Positions 16,351 to 25,426 of a stretch of 64,000 bases of DNA are shown piece by piece (the stretch's first letter is position 1; the number at the start of each line of letters is the position of its first letter). Source of the stretch: Geodermatophilus poikilotrophus. Its GTDB lineage: Bacteria > Actinomycetota > Actinomycetes > Mycobacteriales > Geodermatophilaceae. Made by a program: the position numbers and the translations under genes. The stretch spans positions 248,001-312,000 of the forward strand of contig NZ_FOIE01000005.1 in assembly GCF_900111455.1 (NCBI RefSeq), written 5' to 3'. The notes beneath the pieces were generated by a model. It searched no databases and was not told the DNA's origin. It saw only the letters and a program-made list of their open reading frames with translations.

Positions 16351-16872
16351 ATGAGCAGGGTCCTCGTGCTCGGCGGCTCGCGGTCGGGGAAGTCCGCGCA
16401 CGCCGAGGCGCTGCTGGCCGGCGCCGGCGACGTCACCTACCTGGCCACCTCTCCCCCGGTCCCCGGCGACGCCGAGTGGGCCGAGCGGGTGGCCGCGCAC
16501 CGGGCCCGCCGGCCCCCCGGCTGGACGACGCTGGAGACGACCGCGCCCGGCGACCTGCTGCGCCGGGGCACCGTGCTGGTCGACAGCGTGACGACCTGGG
16601 TCGCCGCGCTGATGGACGAGACCGGCGTCTGGACCGACGAGCCGGGCGCCCGCGACCGCCTGGCCCGCCGCTGCGACGCGCTGGTCGAGGCCTGGACGAT
16701 GACGCCCGCGCACGTGGTCGCGGTGTCCGACGAGGTGGGGCTGGGCGTGGTGCCCGAGACGCGCTCCGGGCGGCTGTTCCGCGACACCCTGGGCTCGGTC
16801 AACCAGCGGCTGGCCGGCACCGCGGACGAGGTCTGGTTCGTGGTCGCCGGGCTGCCGCAGCGACTGCGATGA
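16351..16872 (+). CDS. cobU: Adenosylcobinamide kinase / guanylyltransferase
   Basis: A 173-residue bifunctional enzyme that phosphorylates adenosylcobinamide and activates it as the GDP derivative. The P-loop GGSRSGKS is at about 8-15; VLVDSVTTWV and SDEVGLGVVPETRSGRLFRDTLGSVNQ are family signatures. The length is normal. The ATG overlaps nothing upstream, and the stop overlaps cobS (ATGA), so CobU and CobS, which act one after the other, are coupled. Confidence 0.96.
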   Translation: MSRVLVLGGSRSGKSAHAEALLAGAGDVTYLATSPPVPGDAEWAERVAAHRARRPPGWTTLETTAPGDLLRRGTVLVDSVTTWVAALMDETGVWTDEPGARDRLARRCDALVEAWTMTPAHVVAVSDEVGLGVVPETRSGRLFRDTLGSVNQRLAGTADEVWFVVAGLPQRLR

Positions 16873-17606
16873 AGTGGGCCGGGCCGCTGGAGTCCGCCGC
16901 GCTGCTCACCGTCCTGCGGGTGCCGGCGCGGGCGGCGTCGTCCACCCGCGGCGTGCTGCCGTGGGCGCCGCTGGTCGGCCTGGTGCTCGGCGGGGTGGCG
17001 GCCGGTGTCGGCCTGGCAGGCGCACGCCTGGTCTCACCGCTCACCGGGGCGGTGCTGGCCGTGGCCGTGCTGGCGGCGCTGACCCGCGGCCTGCACCTGG
17101 ACGGGCTGGCCGACACCGCCGACGGGTTGGGTCCGCTGCGCGGCCGCGAGCGCGCACTGCAGGTGATGCGCCAGGGGGACGTCGGCCCGTTCGGCGTGGT
17201 GACGCTGCTGCTGACCGTCCTGCTGCAGGTGTCCGCCGCGGCCACCCTGCTCGAGGCCGGGCGGGGCTGGACGGCGCTCGTGGCCGCACCGCTCGTGGCC
17301 CGGCTCGCGATGGCGCGCACCGGGCTGCCCGGCGTGCCGATGGCCGCGGGCTCCGCGCTCGGGCAGTCGGTCGCCGGCACCGTGTCGGCGCGCTGGCTGG
17401 CCGGCTGGGTATTCGCCACCGCGGCGCTGCTCACCGTCGCGGGCCAGGCCCTGCTGGTGAGCGCGGTGGCCGGCCTGCTCGCGGCCGAACTCCTCCTGCG
17501 CCGGGCGCGCGCCCGGCTGGGCGGCGTCACCGGCGACGTGATGGGTGCGATGGGCGAGACGGCGGCCACGGTCACCCTGCTGGTGGCCGCGGCCGCCCTG
17601 CCGTGA
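16869..17606 (+). CDS. cobS: Adenosylcobinamide-GDP ribazoletransferase (cobalamin synthase)
   Basis: A 245-residue membrane enzyme that joins adenosylcobinamide-GDP with alpha-ribazole to give adenosylcobalamin. The metal-binding HLDGLADTADGLG is near residues 78-90, with GDVGPFGV and MARTGLPGVPMA downstream and several membrane helices. It is translationally coupled to cobU. A hairpin repeat of the dispersed terminator family follows the stop. Confidence 0.96.
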   Translation: MKWAGPLESAALLTVLRVPARAASSTRGVLPWAPLVGLVLGGVAAGVGLAGARLVSPLTGAVLAVAVLAALTRGLHLDGLADTADGLGPLRGRERALQVMRQGDVGPFGVVTLLLTVLLQVSAAATLLEAGRGWTALVAAPLVARLAMARTGLPGVPMAAGSALGQSVAGTVSARWLAGWVFATAALLTVAGQALLVSAVAGLLAAELLLRRARARLGGVTGDVMGAMGETAATVTLLVAAAALP

Positions 17607-17675
17607 GGGGCTGGAACGGCCCCGTCCAGAGGCTCGCCGCGAGCCTGCGAGCGGTGAGGAGGACGGGGTCCTTGC
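17607..17675. terminator. Dispersed hairpin repeat, copy b (convergent terminator)
   Basis: GGCCCCGTCC and GGACGGGGTCC form the outer stem, with CTCGCCGCGAG in the middle. It fills the gap between the convergent cobS and small basic-protein genes. Confidence 0.65.
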
Positions 17676-17894
17676 TCAGCGGCGGCGCAGCAGCCCGCCG
17701 AGCAGCCCGCCGAGGCCGCCGGAGGCCGCGGGGGTCGCCCGCCCCCGGCCGACCCGCCCCGAGGTCGCCCGGCCGTAGCCGCGACCGGTCGACATGCCAC
17801 CGCGAGGCGCCATCCCGCGGTTCATCCGCCCGCCGCGGGCCGCGCTGCGCGCAGTGTTCTCTGCCGTGCCCATCAGTCGTCCGAGGATGCTCAT
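17676..17894 (-). CDS. Small Gly/Arg-rich hypothetical protein
   Basis: A 72-residue protein (ATG at 17892-17894; another in-frame ATG at 17904-17906 would add four residues). An N-terminal amphipathic MSILGRLMGTAENTARSAARG is followed by a low-complexity Gly-Arg tail with SGGLGGLLGGLLRRR at the end. It lies downstream of cobN on the same strand, 41 bp after its stop, and could be co-transcribed. I do not recognise a family. Composition alone does not prove it is expressed, but the frame is intact and fits between two clear features. Confidence 0.45.
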   Translation of the reverse strand: MSILGRLMGTAENTARSAARGGRMNRGMAPRGGMSTGRGYGRATSGRVGRGRATPAASGGLGGLLGGLLRRR

Positions 17895-17935
17895 GCGCGC
17901 AGGCATACCCAGCGCCGCGCCGGTCGATGCGCCGG

Positions 17936-20900
17936 TCAGGACCGTGAGGACGCCGGGGTCTCGCCGCCCTCCAGGTCGCCCTCGGTGTCCAGGTATGCCT
18001 GCTGCAGCTCGGCCAGCAGGCCCGCGTCCGGCTCGGCCCACATCTGCCGGTCGACGGCCTCCAGCAGCCGCTCGGCGATGCCGTGCAGCGCCCACGGGTT
18101 GCTCTTCTCCAGGAACGCGCGGTTCTCCGGGTCGAGCACGTAGGTCTGCGCGAGCTTCTCGTACATCCAGTCGGCGACCACGCCGGTCGTGGCGTCGTAG
18201 CCGAACAGGTAGTCCACGGTGGCGGCCAGCTCGAAGGCGCCCTTGTAGCCGTGCCGGCGCATCGCCTGCAGCCACTTCGGGTTGACCACGCGGGCGCGGA
18301 ACACCCGGGCGGTCTCCTCGGTCAGCGACCGGGTGCGCACCGACTCGGGCCGGGTCGAGTCGCCGATGTAGGCGCGCGGCGCCGAACCGGTCAGCGCGCG
18401 GACCGTCGCGACCATCCCGCCGTGGTACTGGAAGTAGTCGTCGGAGTCGGCGATGTCGTGCTCGCGGGTGTCGACGTTCTTCGCCGCCACCGCGATCCGC
18501 CGGTAGGCCGCCTCCATGTCCGGGCGGGCCTGCACGCCGTCCAGCCCGCGGCCGTAGGCGTAGCCGCCCCAGACGGCGTAGACCTCGGCCAGGTCGGCGT
18601 CCCCACGCCAGTTCCGCGAGTCGATGAGCGGCAGCAGCCCGGCCCCGTAGGCACCCGGCTTGGAGCCGAACACCCGCGTGGTCGCCCGCCGGCGGTCGCC
18701 GTGCCCGGCCACGTCGGCGTCCACGTGGGCCTTCACGTAGTTCTGGTCGTCGGACTCCGAGGACAGCCCCGCCACCAGCGTCACCGCGTCGTCGAGCATG
18801 GTGACCACGTGCGGGAAGGCGTCCCGGAAGAACCCGGAGATCCGCACGGTCACGTCGATGCGCGGGCGGCCCAGCTCCTCCAGCGGGACGGGCTCCAGCC
18901 CGGTCACCCGCCGGGAGGCGTCGTCCCACACCGGGCGGACGCCGAGCAGCGCGAGCACCTCGCCGACGTCGTCCCCCGAGGTGCGCATCGCCGAGGTGCC
19001 CCACACCGACAGCCCGACCGAGGCCGGGTAGGCGCCGGTGTCGGCGAGGTGGCGCTCGACGAGGGAGTCGGCCATCGCCGAGCCGGTCTCCCAGGCCAGC
19101 CGCGAGGGGATGGCCCGCGGGTCGACGGAGTAGAAGTTCCGTCCGGTCGGCAGCACGTTGACCAGCCCGCGCAGCGGCGAGCCCGACGGTCCGGCGGGCA
19201 CGTAGCCGCCCTCGAGGGCGTGCAGCGTCGCGTCCATCTCGTCGGTGGTGCGCTCCAGCCGGGGCACCACCTCGTCGACGGCGAACCGCAGCACCGCCTC
19301 GACGCCCTCGTCGGAACGCCCCAGCACCTCGGCGACCACCGATGGCACGGCACCGGGCGCCCAGCCCGCGGTCTCCATGCCGCCGACCAGGGCGGCGGCG
19401 GAGGCCTCCACCGCGTCGGTCTCCGTCCGCGACGCCCCCTCGGGCAGCCCGAGCGCCTCGCGCAGCCCCGGCAGCGCCACCGCGCCGCCCCAGATCTGCC
19501 GGGCGCGCAGCATCGCCAACACCAGGTCGACGCGGTCCTGCCCCGACGGCGGCGTGCCGAGCACGTGCAGGCCGTCGCGGATCTGGGAGTCCTTGATCTC
19601 GCAGAGCCAGCCGTCGACGTGCAGGACCATCTCGTCGAAGCGGTCGTCCTCGGGCCTCTCGGAGAGCCCCAGGTCGTGGTCGAGCTTCGCGGCCTGCAGC
19701 AGCGTCCAGATCTGCGCGCGGACGGCGGGCAGCTTGGCCGGGTCCATCGCGGCGACGTTGGCGTGCTCGTCGAGCAGCTGCTCCAGCCGGGCGATGTCGC
19801 CGTAGGAGTCGGCGCGGGCCATCGGCGGCACCATGTGGTCGACCAGCGTGGCGTGCGCGCGGCGCTTGGCCTGCGAGCCCTCCCCCGGGTCGTTGACCAG
19901 GAACGGGTACACCAGCGGCAGGTCGCCGATCGCGGCGTCCGGGGCGCAGGACGCCGACAGCCCCACCGTCTTGCCGGGCAGCCACTCCAGGTTGCCGTGC
20001 TTGCCGACGTGCACCAGCGCGTGCGCCCCGAACACCGAGCGCAGCCACCAGTAGGCGGCGAGGTAGTGGTGGGACGGCGGCAGGTCCGGGTCGTGGTAGA
20101 TCGCGATCGGGTTCTCCCCGAAGCCGCGCGGCGGCTGGACCATCACCACCACGTTGCCCGCCCGCAGCGCGGCGAAGACGATGGCCTGGTCGGTCCCGGA
20201 GCCGTCCACGAACAGCGCGCCCGGCGGCTGCCCCCAGTGCGCGACCATCGCCTCGCGCAGGTCCTCGGGCAGGGTGTCGAAGAAGGCGCGGTACTCCGCC
20301 GCCGGGATGCGCACCGGGTTGCCCGACAGCTGCTCCTCGGTGAGCCAGTCGGCGTCCTGCCCACCCGCGGCGATGAGCGCGTGCACCAGCGCGTCGCCGT
20401 CGAGGTCGGCGACGCCGGGCAGCGCGTCGGGACCGTCGAACGGGCCGACGTCGTAGCCGGCGCCGGACATCGCGGCCAGCAGCCGGACGACGGACGCCGG
20501 GGTGTCCAGGCCGACGGCGTTGCCGATGCGGGCGTGCTTGGTCGGGTAGGCGCTCAGCATCACGACGACGCGGCGGTCCCCGGGCGCGACCGACCGCAGC
20601 CGGGCGTGCGCGACGGCGGTACCGGCGACCCGTGCGGCCCGCTCGGGGTCGGCGACGTAGTGCGTCAGGCCGTCGGAGTCGGTCTCCTTGAAGGAGAACG
20701 GCACGCTGATCAGCCGGCCGTCGAACTCGGGGATCGCGACCTGGTTGCCGACGTCGAGCGGGGAGAGCCCGTCGTCGTCGGCCAGCCACTCCTCCCGCGA
20801 GCGGGTCAGGCACAGCCCCTGGACGACCGGCACGTCGAGCGAGGCCAGGGCGCCGACGTCCCACGCGCCGTCGTCCCCACCGGCCTGCGCGGTGGCCGGC

Positions 20901-21640
20901 CGCGAGCCGCCGGCGGCGAGCACGGTGACCACCAGGGCGTCGGCGCCCTGCAGCGTCGCCAGCAGCTCGTCGGAGACGTTCCGCAGGGACGACGTGAAGA
21001 CCGGCAGCGCGGAGCCGCCGGCGTCCTCGACCGCGGTGCACAGCGCCTCGACGAACGCGGTGTTCCCGGCCAGGTGGTGCGCCCGGTAGTAGAGGACGGC
21101 GACCGTCGGGCCGGGCCCCGCCTCGTCCGTGCCGCCGTTCCGTGCTCCCTCCGCTCCTCGGTCGCTGGCGCTCCCCGCGATGCTCACTCGCCCGTTACCG
21201 GCGGACGGCCGCTCCAGCACGCCCCAGTCCGGGGCTACCACCGGCGGCTCGAAGCCCTCGCCGGTGAGCAGCACGGTGTCGGACAGGAAGCGGTGCAGCT
21301 GGACGAGGTTGTCCGGCCCGCCCTGCGCCAGGTAGCCGTGCGCCTCGGTCGCGACGCCCATCGGGACCGTCGACAGCTCCATCAGCTCGGCGTCGGGCAG
21401 CGCCTCCCCACCGAGGACGACGACCGGCACCGGCCCGGCCAGCAGCGGCGCCAGCAGCTCCTCGTACTGGCGGCGCACCCCGAGGAGGCGGACGACGACG
21501 AGGTCCGCGCCGTCGGTCAGCGCAGCGGTGCCCGCGTCGTCCAGCCGGGCGGGGTTGCCCAGCCGCCAGTCGGCGCCGCTGGCGCGGGCGGAGAGGAGGT
21601 CGGTGTCGCTGGTCGACAGCAGCGTGAACACCGACGGCAC
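17936..21640 (-). CDS. cobN: Cobaltochelatase large subunit CobN
   Basis: A protein of about 1234 residues of the CobN/BchH family, which inserts cobalt into hydrogenobyrinate a,c-diamide in the oxygen-dependent B12 route. It opens with FTLLSTSDTDLLSARASG; the body contains LCLTRSREEWLADDDGLSPLDVGNQVAIPEFDG and HVGKHGNLEWLPGK, family hallmarks. The GTG at 21638-21640 is my start; GTG at 21629-21631 is possible, and neither has a strong ribosome site. Residues about 153-170 are a foreign-looking insert (SIAGSASDRGAEGARNGG) encoded by a 34-bp dispersed repeat. The chelatase motor subunit is the ChlI/ChlD fusion at 48 kb. Confidence 0.95.
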   Translation of the reverse strand: MPSVFTLLSTSDTDLLSARASGADWRLGNPARLDDAGTAALTDGADLVVVRLLGVRRQYEELLAPLLAGPVPVVVLGGEALPDAELMELSTVPMGVATEAHGYLAQGGPDNLVQLHRFLSDTVLLTGEGFEPPVVAPDWGVLERPSAGNGRVSIAGSASDRGAEGARNGGTDEAGPGPTVAVLYYRAHHLAGNTAFVEALCTAVEDAGGSALPVFTSSLRNVSDELLATLQGADALVVTVLAAGGSRPATAQAGGDDGAWDVGALASLDVPVVQGLCLTRSREEWLADDDGLSPLDVGNQVAIPEFDGRLISVPFSFKETDSDGLTHYVADPERAARVAGTAVAHARLRSVAPGDRRVVVMLSAYPTKHARIGNAVGLDTPASVVRLLAAMSGAGYDVGPFDGPDALPGVADLDGDALVHALIAAGGQDADWLTEEQLSGNPVRIPAAEYRAFFDTLPEDLREAMVAHWGQPPGALFVDGSGTDQAIVFAALRAGNVVVMVQPPRGFGENPIAIYHDPDLPPSHHYLAAYWWLRSVFGAHALVHVGKHGNLEWLPGKTVGLSASCAPDAAIGDLPLVYPFLVNDPGEGSQAKRRAHATLVDHMVPPMARADSYGDIARLEQLLDEHANVAAMDPAKLPAVRAQIWTLLQAAKLDHDLGLSERPEDDRFDEMVLHVDGWLCEIKDSQIRDGLHVLGTPPSGQDRVDLVLAMLRARQIWGGAVALPGLREALGLPEGASRTETDAVEASAAALVGGMETAGWAPGAVPSVVAEVLGRSDEGVEAVLRFAVDEVVPRLERTTDEMDATLHALEGGYVPAGPSGSPLRGLVNVLPTGRNFYSVDPRAIPSRLAWETGSAMADSLVERHLADTGAYPASVGLSVWGTSAMRTSGDDVGEVLALLGVRPVWDDASRRVTGLEPVPLEELGRPRIDVTVRISGFFRDAFPHVVTMLDDAVTLVAGLSSESDDQNYVKAHVDADVAGHGDRRRATTRVFGSKPGAYGAGLLPLIDSRNWRGDADLAEVYAVWGGYAYGRGLDGVQARPDMEAAYRRIAVAAKNVDTREHDIADSDDYFQYHGGMVATVRALTGSAPRAYIGDSTRPESVRTRSLTEETARVFRARVVNPKWLQAMRRHGYKGAFELAATVDYLFGYDATTGVVADWMYEKLAQTYVLDPENRAFLEKSNPWALHGIAERLLEAVDRQMWAEPDAGLLAELQQAYLDTEGDLEGGETPASSRS
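21145..21178 (-). repeat. 34-bp dispersed repeat, copy inside cobN
   Basis: This copy is on the minus strand, identical at 31 of 34 positions to 16303-16336. It is read in frame in cobN and encodes part of a Gly/Ala/Arg-rich linker between VLERPSAGNG and PTVAVLYYRAHHLAG. The frame and the flanking conserved segments are intact. Confidence 0.75.
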
Positions 21641-21669
21641 GCTACCGGGGGGAGCTGGGGCCTCGCGGC

Positions 21670-21721
21670 GCGGACCCGTCCCCCTGCGGCGGGTGGCGAC
21701 GCCCCGGACGGCCGGGTCCGC
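21670..21721. promoter_or_regulatory. Inverted repeat between cobN and PIG-L gene
   Basis: Perfect 9-bp arms GCGGACCCG (21670-21678) and CGGGTCCGC (21713-21721), 34 bp apart, in the 130-bp divergent gap. A possible operator for either gene; chance is not excluded at this base composition. Confidence 0.3.
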
Positions 21722-21770
21722 ACGCTGCGCCCGCGGGGACGGGGGACGCCGCAGCCCTAGCGTCGCGCCC

Positions 21771-22553
21771 ATGGCCCCCGCTCCGGTGCCGCCGTTCCCC
21801 GCCGACGCGTTCGGCCGCGTGCTCTGCGTCGTCGCGCACCCCGACGACGTCGAGTACGGCACCTCCTCCGCCGTCGCCGCCTGGACCGCCCGCGGCACCG
21901 ACGTCGCCTACCTGCTGCTCACCCGCGGCGAGGCCGGCATGGACGCGCTCCGCCCCGAGGAGACCGCCCGGTTGCGGACGGCGGAGCAGCTGGCCGCCGG
22001 TGAGGCGGTCGGGGTCTCCGAGGTCCGCTTCCTCGACCACCCCGACGGCGTCCTGGAGTACGGACTCCCGCTGCGCCGGGACATCGCGCGCGTCATCCGC
22101 GAGTACCGCCCCGACGCCCTGCTGGTCGGCTCGTGGGAGGTCGAGTTCGTCGCCGGGCTCAACCAGGCCGACCACCGCGTCGCCGGCCTGGCCGCGGTGG
22201 ACGCGCTGCGCGACGCCGGGAACCGGTGGGTCTTCCGCGAGCTGCTCGACGAGGGGCTCGAGCCGTGGACGGTGCGCTGGCTGCTGGTCGGCGGCGACCC
22301 CCGCCCCACCCACGGCGTGGACGTGACCGGGGAGCCGCTGCAGCGGGGCATCGCGTCGCTGGAGGCGCACGGGCAGTACCTCGCCGGCATCCCCGGGCAC
22401 CCGCCCCCGCGCGCCATGATCACCGGGGTCACGGCGCTGCAGGGGCGGGCGATGGGGGTCCCGCACGCGGTGCTCTTCCGCGCCTTCGACTTCGCGGCCC
22501 CACCGCCGATCGCGCTCGAGGCGATGCGGGCGGCGGCCGAGCCGGTCGGCTGA
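21771..22553 (+). CDS. PIG-L family deacetylase
   Basis: A 260-residue zinc-dependent N-acetylglucosaminyl deacetylase-like protein. VVAHPDDVEYG gives the AHPDD metal/catalytic motif (about residues 24-28), and LNQADHRVAG supplies the third ligand His. In actinobacteria such proteins include MshB and Mca of mycothiol metabolism, but the length and middle region here fit the general PIG-L group, so the substrate is open. The ATG at 21771 sits within a few bases of a TAGCGT element, so the message may be nearly leaderless. Confidence 0.88.
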   Translation: MAPAPVPPFPADAFGRVLCVVAHPDDVEYGTSSAVAAWTARGTDVAYLLLTRGEAGMDALRPEETARLRTAEQLAAGEAVGVSEVRFLDHPDGVLEYGLPLRRDIARVIREYRPDALLVGSWEVEFVAGLNQADHRVAGLAAVDALRDAGNRWVFRELLDEGLEPWTVRWLLVGGDPRPTHGVDVTGEPLQRGIASLEAHGQYLAGIPGHPPPRAMITGVTALQGRAMGVPHAVLFRAFDFAAPPPIALEAMRAAAEPVG

Positions 22554-22559
22554 GGAGGC

Positions 22560-23225
22560 TCAGCAGCCCCCGTCGCCGCCGCCACCACCGCCGCCGCCGC
22601 AGTCACCGCCGAAGCCGCCGCCGGCCCACCCCCCCGAGCCGCCGTGGGCGTACACCCCGGAGTGGCTGCGGCGGACCTGGCCCACGCGCTGACCCGGGGG
22701 CGTCGGCAGGTACGGCGGGGGCGGGTCGAAGACGGCGGTGTGGAGCTCGGCGTCCCACGCGGAGGGCCCGGCCAGCGCCACCGCCAGCGCGGGGTTGCCG
22801 CCCGTGCCCGTCGGGGACGGCGGGCTCTGCCGCACCTGCCGCAGTGCGGCTCGACCCGCCCGCGTCAGACCCGACAGCGTCCAGAACGACGGCTCCCGCG
22901 CGCCCACGCCCCCGCGCCGGGTGAGCAGCCCGTCATGGGCCAGACCGTCGGCGACGGTGGCCAGGCGGGGGTCCGACCGCGCCCGCCAGACGAGTCCCCA
23001 GACGGAGCGTCCGCGCGGTCCCACGGCGTCCAGGACCACCGCCTCGACAGGGTGCCGACGGGAGGCGTCCACGACGTGCAGCCGGCCCGTGGCGCGGTCC
23101 ACGCGCAGTCGCCCGTTCTCCACCAGGGCGACCACCGCGGTCTCGACCACGCGCCGGGGGCCGCCGGCCAGGTAGGCGATCTCGTACAGGTCGGAGCGGA
23201 GCAGGGGGACGGGCGTTCCGGTCAT
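22560..23225 (-). CDS. TIGR04222-domain protein with Gly/Cys-rich tail
   Basis: A 221-residue protein. LYEIAYLAGGPRRVVETAVVALVENGRL is the opening of the TIGR04222 domain of actinobacteria, a family of unknown function, and a winged-helix-like repeat follows (VADGLAHDGLL). The C-terminus is glycine-rich and ends in Cys-flanked glycine runs (about residues 195-221). Unlike many relatives it shows no clear membrane helices. The start is ATG at 23223-23225. Confidence 0.7.
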   Translation of the reverse strand: MTGTPVPLLRSDLYEIAYLAGGPRRVVETAVVALVENGRLRVDRATGRLHVVDASRRHPVEAVVLDAVGPRGRSVWGLVWRARSDPRLATVADGLAHDGLLTRRGGVGAREPSFWTLSGLTRAGRAALRQVRQSPPSPTGTGGNPALAVALAGPSAWDAELHTAVFDPPPPYLPTPPGQRVGQVRRSHSGVYAHGGSGGWAGGGFGGDCGGGGGGGGDGGC

Positions 23226-23344
23226 GTCCGTCGTCCTTCAGGTCGAGGATCGAGAGGGGCTGCGGCCGCACGCTCACGGTGGCACGCGTCCACCGGGCGA
23301 CGCCAGCGCGCTTGCACGATTGCACGCAGGGTTACCGTCGCGCC

Positions 23345-24217
23345 GTGGTCGACCGGGACACCCCGTCGGTGCGGGAGCGCCGACTGGCACGGGAGCTGCG
23401 GCTGCTGCGGACCGGCGAGCGGCTGCACGCCAAGGACGTCGCCGCCCGCCTGGGCTGGTCGCCGTCGAAGGTCTCGCGGATCGAGACGGCGCGGACCGGC
23501 ATCACCGCCGACGACCTGGACCGGCTGCTCGAGCTGTACCGGGTCCCCGACGACCACGCCGACCTGCTGCGCCGGCTGGCGCCGTCGGCCCGGCCGCGCG
23601 GCTGGTGGGACGCCTACGCCGACACGCTCTCGGCCGGCTACGCCAACCTCATCCGGCTGGAGGCCGGGTCGCGGGCGCTGCGCTGCTTCGGCGCGCTGGT
23701 GCCGCACGCGCTGCTGCAGACGCCGGACTACGTGCGCCAGGTCGTCCTCTCCACCTGGGAACGGCCCGCGCCGCCGGAGGTCGAACGCCGGGTGCAGGTC
23801 TGCCGGCGCCGGCAGGAGGTCCTCGACGCCGCCGACCCGATGCAGCTGTGGGCGGTCCTCGACGAGTCGGTGCTGCACCGCGCCGCGGGCGCGCCCGGGA
23901 CGCCCGACGGCGCGACGGTGCTGCGGGGTCAACTGGCGTGGCTGGCCGAGGTCGCGGGGCGGCCGAACGTCACGCTGCAGGTGCTGCCGTTCGACGCCGG
24001 TCTGCCGCCGGTGACCGCGGGCTCGTTCTCCGTCCTCGAGTCGCGCGCCACCGGGACGCCGGACGTCGTCTACCTGGAGAACAAGACGCGGATCGCCTTC
24101 GTCGACGGGGAGGCCGAGGTGCACCGGTACGGCCGGGCCTTCCAGCTGCTCACCGAGATGGCCCTGGACCCCGCCGCGTCGATCGGGCTGATCGAGCGCC
24201 TGGCGAGCGCCCGCTGA
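23345..24217 (+). CDS. XRE regulator with DUF5753 domain
   Basis: A 290-residue protein. A helix-turn-helix is at about residues 10-65 (LHAKDVAARLGWSPSKVSRIE), followed by the DUF5753 domain with ALVPHALLQTPDYVRQVV and LDESVLHR. This is the large Streptomyces-type family of BldB/WhiJ-associated regulators, usually paired with a small DUF397 protein; no DUF397 partner is adjacent. The GTG at 23345 gives a normal N-terminus; an ATG at 23279 would add 22 residues without similarity. It ends 3 bp from the convergent TPR gene. Confidence 0.88.
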   Translation: MVDRDTPSVRERRLARELRLLRTGERLHAKDVAARLGWSPSKVSRIETARTGITADDLDRLLELYRVPDDHADLLRRLAPSARPRGWWDAYADTLSAGYANLIRLEAGSRALRCFGALVPHALLQTPDYVRQVVLSTWERPAPPEVERRVQVCRRRQEVLDAADPMQLWAVLDESVLHRAAGAPGTPDGATVLRGQLAWLAEVAGRPNVTLQVLPFDAGLPPVTAGSFSVLESRATGTPDVVYLENKTRIAFVDGEAEVHRYGRAFQLLTEMALDPAASIGLIERLASAR

Positions 24218-24220
24218 CGC

Positions 24221-24541
24221 TCAGGCGGCACCCAGGGCGTCGGCCACCCGGTGGTGCGCCACCGCCTCACCGGCCCGGCTCTGCCGCTCCAGCGTGCGGG
24301 CCAGCGCCCGCCGGGCCCAGCCGTTGGCCGGGGCCATCTCCACCAGGCGGGTCAGCGCCTCCTCCGCCCGCGCCAGCTGCGCGGACCCGAAGTAGGACCG
24401 GGCCAGCAGCTCGAGCGCGGCCTCGTTGGCCGGCTCCGCCTCGACCAGCGGCTCGAGCAGGCGCGCCGCCTCGATCGGCTGCGCCATCGCGAGGAAGAGG
24501 TCCGCGCGCAGGAACTCCGAGTGCAGGTCACGCTGCGTCAT
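24221..24541 (-). CDS. Tetratricopeptide-repeat protein
   Basis: A 106-residue protein of about three TPR units (DLFLAMAQPIEAARLLEPLVEAEP, ALELLARSYFGSAQLARAEEALTRLVEMAP, WARRALARTLERQSRAGEAVAHH). It probably mediates protein contacts in the cytoplasm. It is a single gene between two plus-strand genes, with the ATG at 24539-24541. The partner is unknown. Confidence 0.8.
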   Translation of the reverse strand: MTQRDLHSEFLRADLFLAMAQPIEAARLLEPLVEAEPANEAALELLARSYFGSAQLARAEEALTRLVEMAPANGWARRALARTLERQSRAGEAVAHHRVADALGAA

Positions 24542-24627
24542 GCCGGGCAGAACGCCGCGGCCCCGCCACACCTTCCCGCGAGAAGCCGTCGCTGTAGTGC
24601 ATCCACCCTGGGCTCGGGAGGCGAACA

Positions 24628-25371
24628 ATGGTCACCGTCCCACCCTCTCCGGGAGTCCCCATGGCACTGCGACTGCACCTCCCGCACCGCACGAAGCCCT
24701 CCTCCGACCCAGCCGGCGACCCGCACCTCGGTGCGCGGGTGTTCGCCGTCCAACGAGCCGGCGCCGTCCTGGTGGCGCTGGTCCTGCTGGTCTTCGGTCT
24801 GCTCGGCTTCGCCGGCGGCCTCGACTACTTCTCCACCGAGGGTGAGCGCATCCTCGGCCTGTCCTCCAATGGCCTGCTGTCCACCATCTCGGTGGTCGTG
24901 GCGCTCGTGCTGCTGGCGGCCGCCGCGCGCAGCCCCCGCATCGTCTCGACGGTGATGCTCGTCATCGGCGCGCTCTTCCTCCTGTCCGCGCTGGTGAACC
25001 TGGCGGTGCTGCGCACCTCCTTCAACCTGCTGGCGTTCGAGTTCGAGAACGTCGTCTTCTCCGTGGTCGTCGGCCTGCTCCTGCTGACGCTCGGCGCCTA
25101 CGGCCGGATCAGCGGGCACCTGCCGGCGGACAGCCCGTACGCCCGCGTGCGCCCGGGCGACGACGAGGACGTCGACCTGACCAGTGACCTGCCGTCGACC
25201 CCGGCCGAGGTCGAGGCGGAGCGGGCGATGCGCGCGGCCGAGGTGGCCGTCGTCCAGCACGTCGCCACCAACGACCAGCGCCGCCGGGTGGCCGCCATGG
25301 CCCACGAGCACAGCCGGGCCGACCGCCGCCGGGTGTGGATGTCGTTCGACGACGCGCGCCGGCTCGGCTGA
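24628..25371 (+). CDS. DUF4383-type membrane protein
   Basis: A 247-residue protein with four hydrophobic helices (about residues 45-165) and a charged cytoplasmic tail containing RRVAAMAHEHSRADRRRVWMSFDDARRLG. The arrangement FAVQRAGAVLVALVLLVFGLLGF, YFSTEGERILGLSSNGLLSTI matches DUF4383 proteins. GGGAGG six bases before ATG 24628 favours this start; ATG 24661 also has a weak site. Function unknown. It is upstream of cobG but separated by 55 bp. Confidence 0.8.
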   Translation: MVTVPPSPGVPMALRLHLPHRTKPSSDPAGDPHLGARVFAVQRAGAVLVALVLLVFGLLGFAGGLDYFSTEGERILGLSSNGLLSTISVVVALVLLAAAARSPRIVSTVMLVIGALFLLSALVNLAVLRTSFNLLAFEFENVVFSVVVGLLLLTLGAYGRISGHLPADSPYARVRPGDDEDVDLTSDLPSTPAEVEAERAMRAAEVAVVQHVATNDQRRRVAAMAHEHSRADRRRVWMSFDDARRLG

Positions 25372-25426
25372 GCCGGGCCGCCGCCGCTCACCGGGCGGGA
25401 CGGCGGGCCGTACCCTCGCCTCCGCC

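Noticed and set aside
22560..22640. GCC/GCCGCC microsatellite
   Set aside because: It encodes the glycine-rich tail of the TIGR04222 protein in a single open frame; no sign of instability can be read from one sequence.
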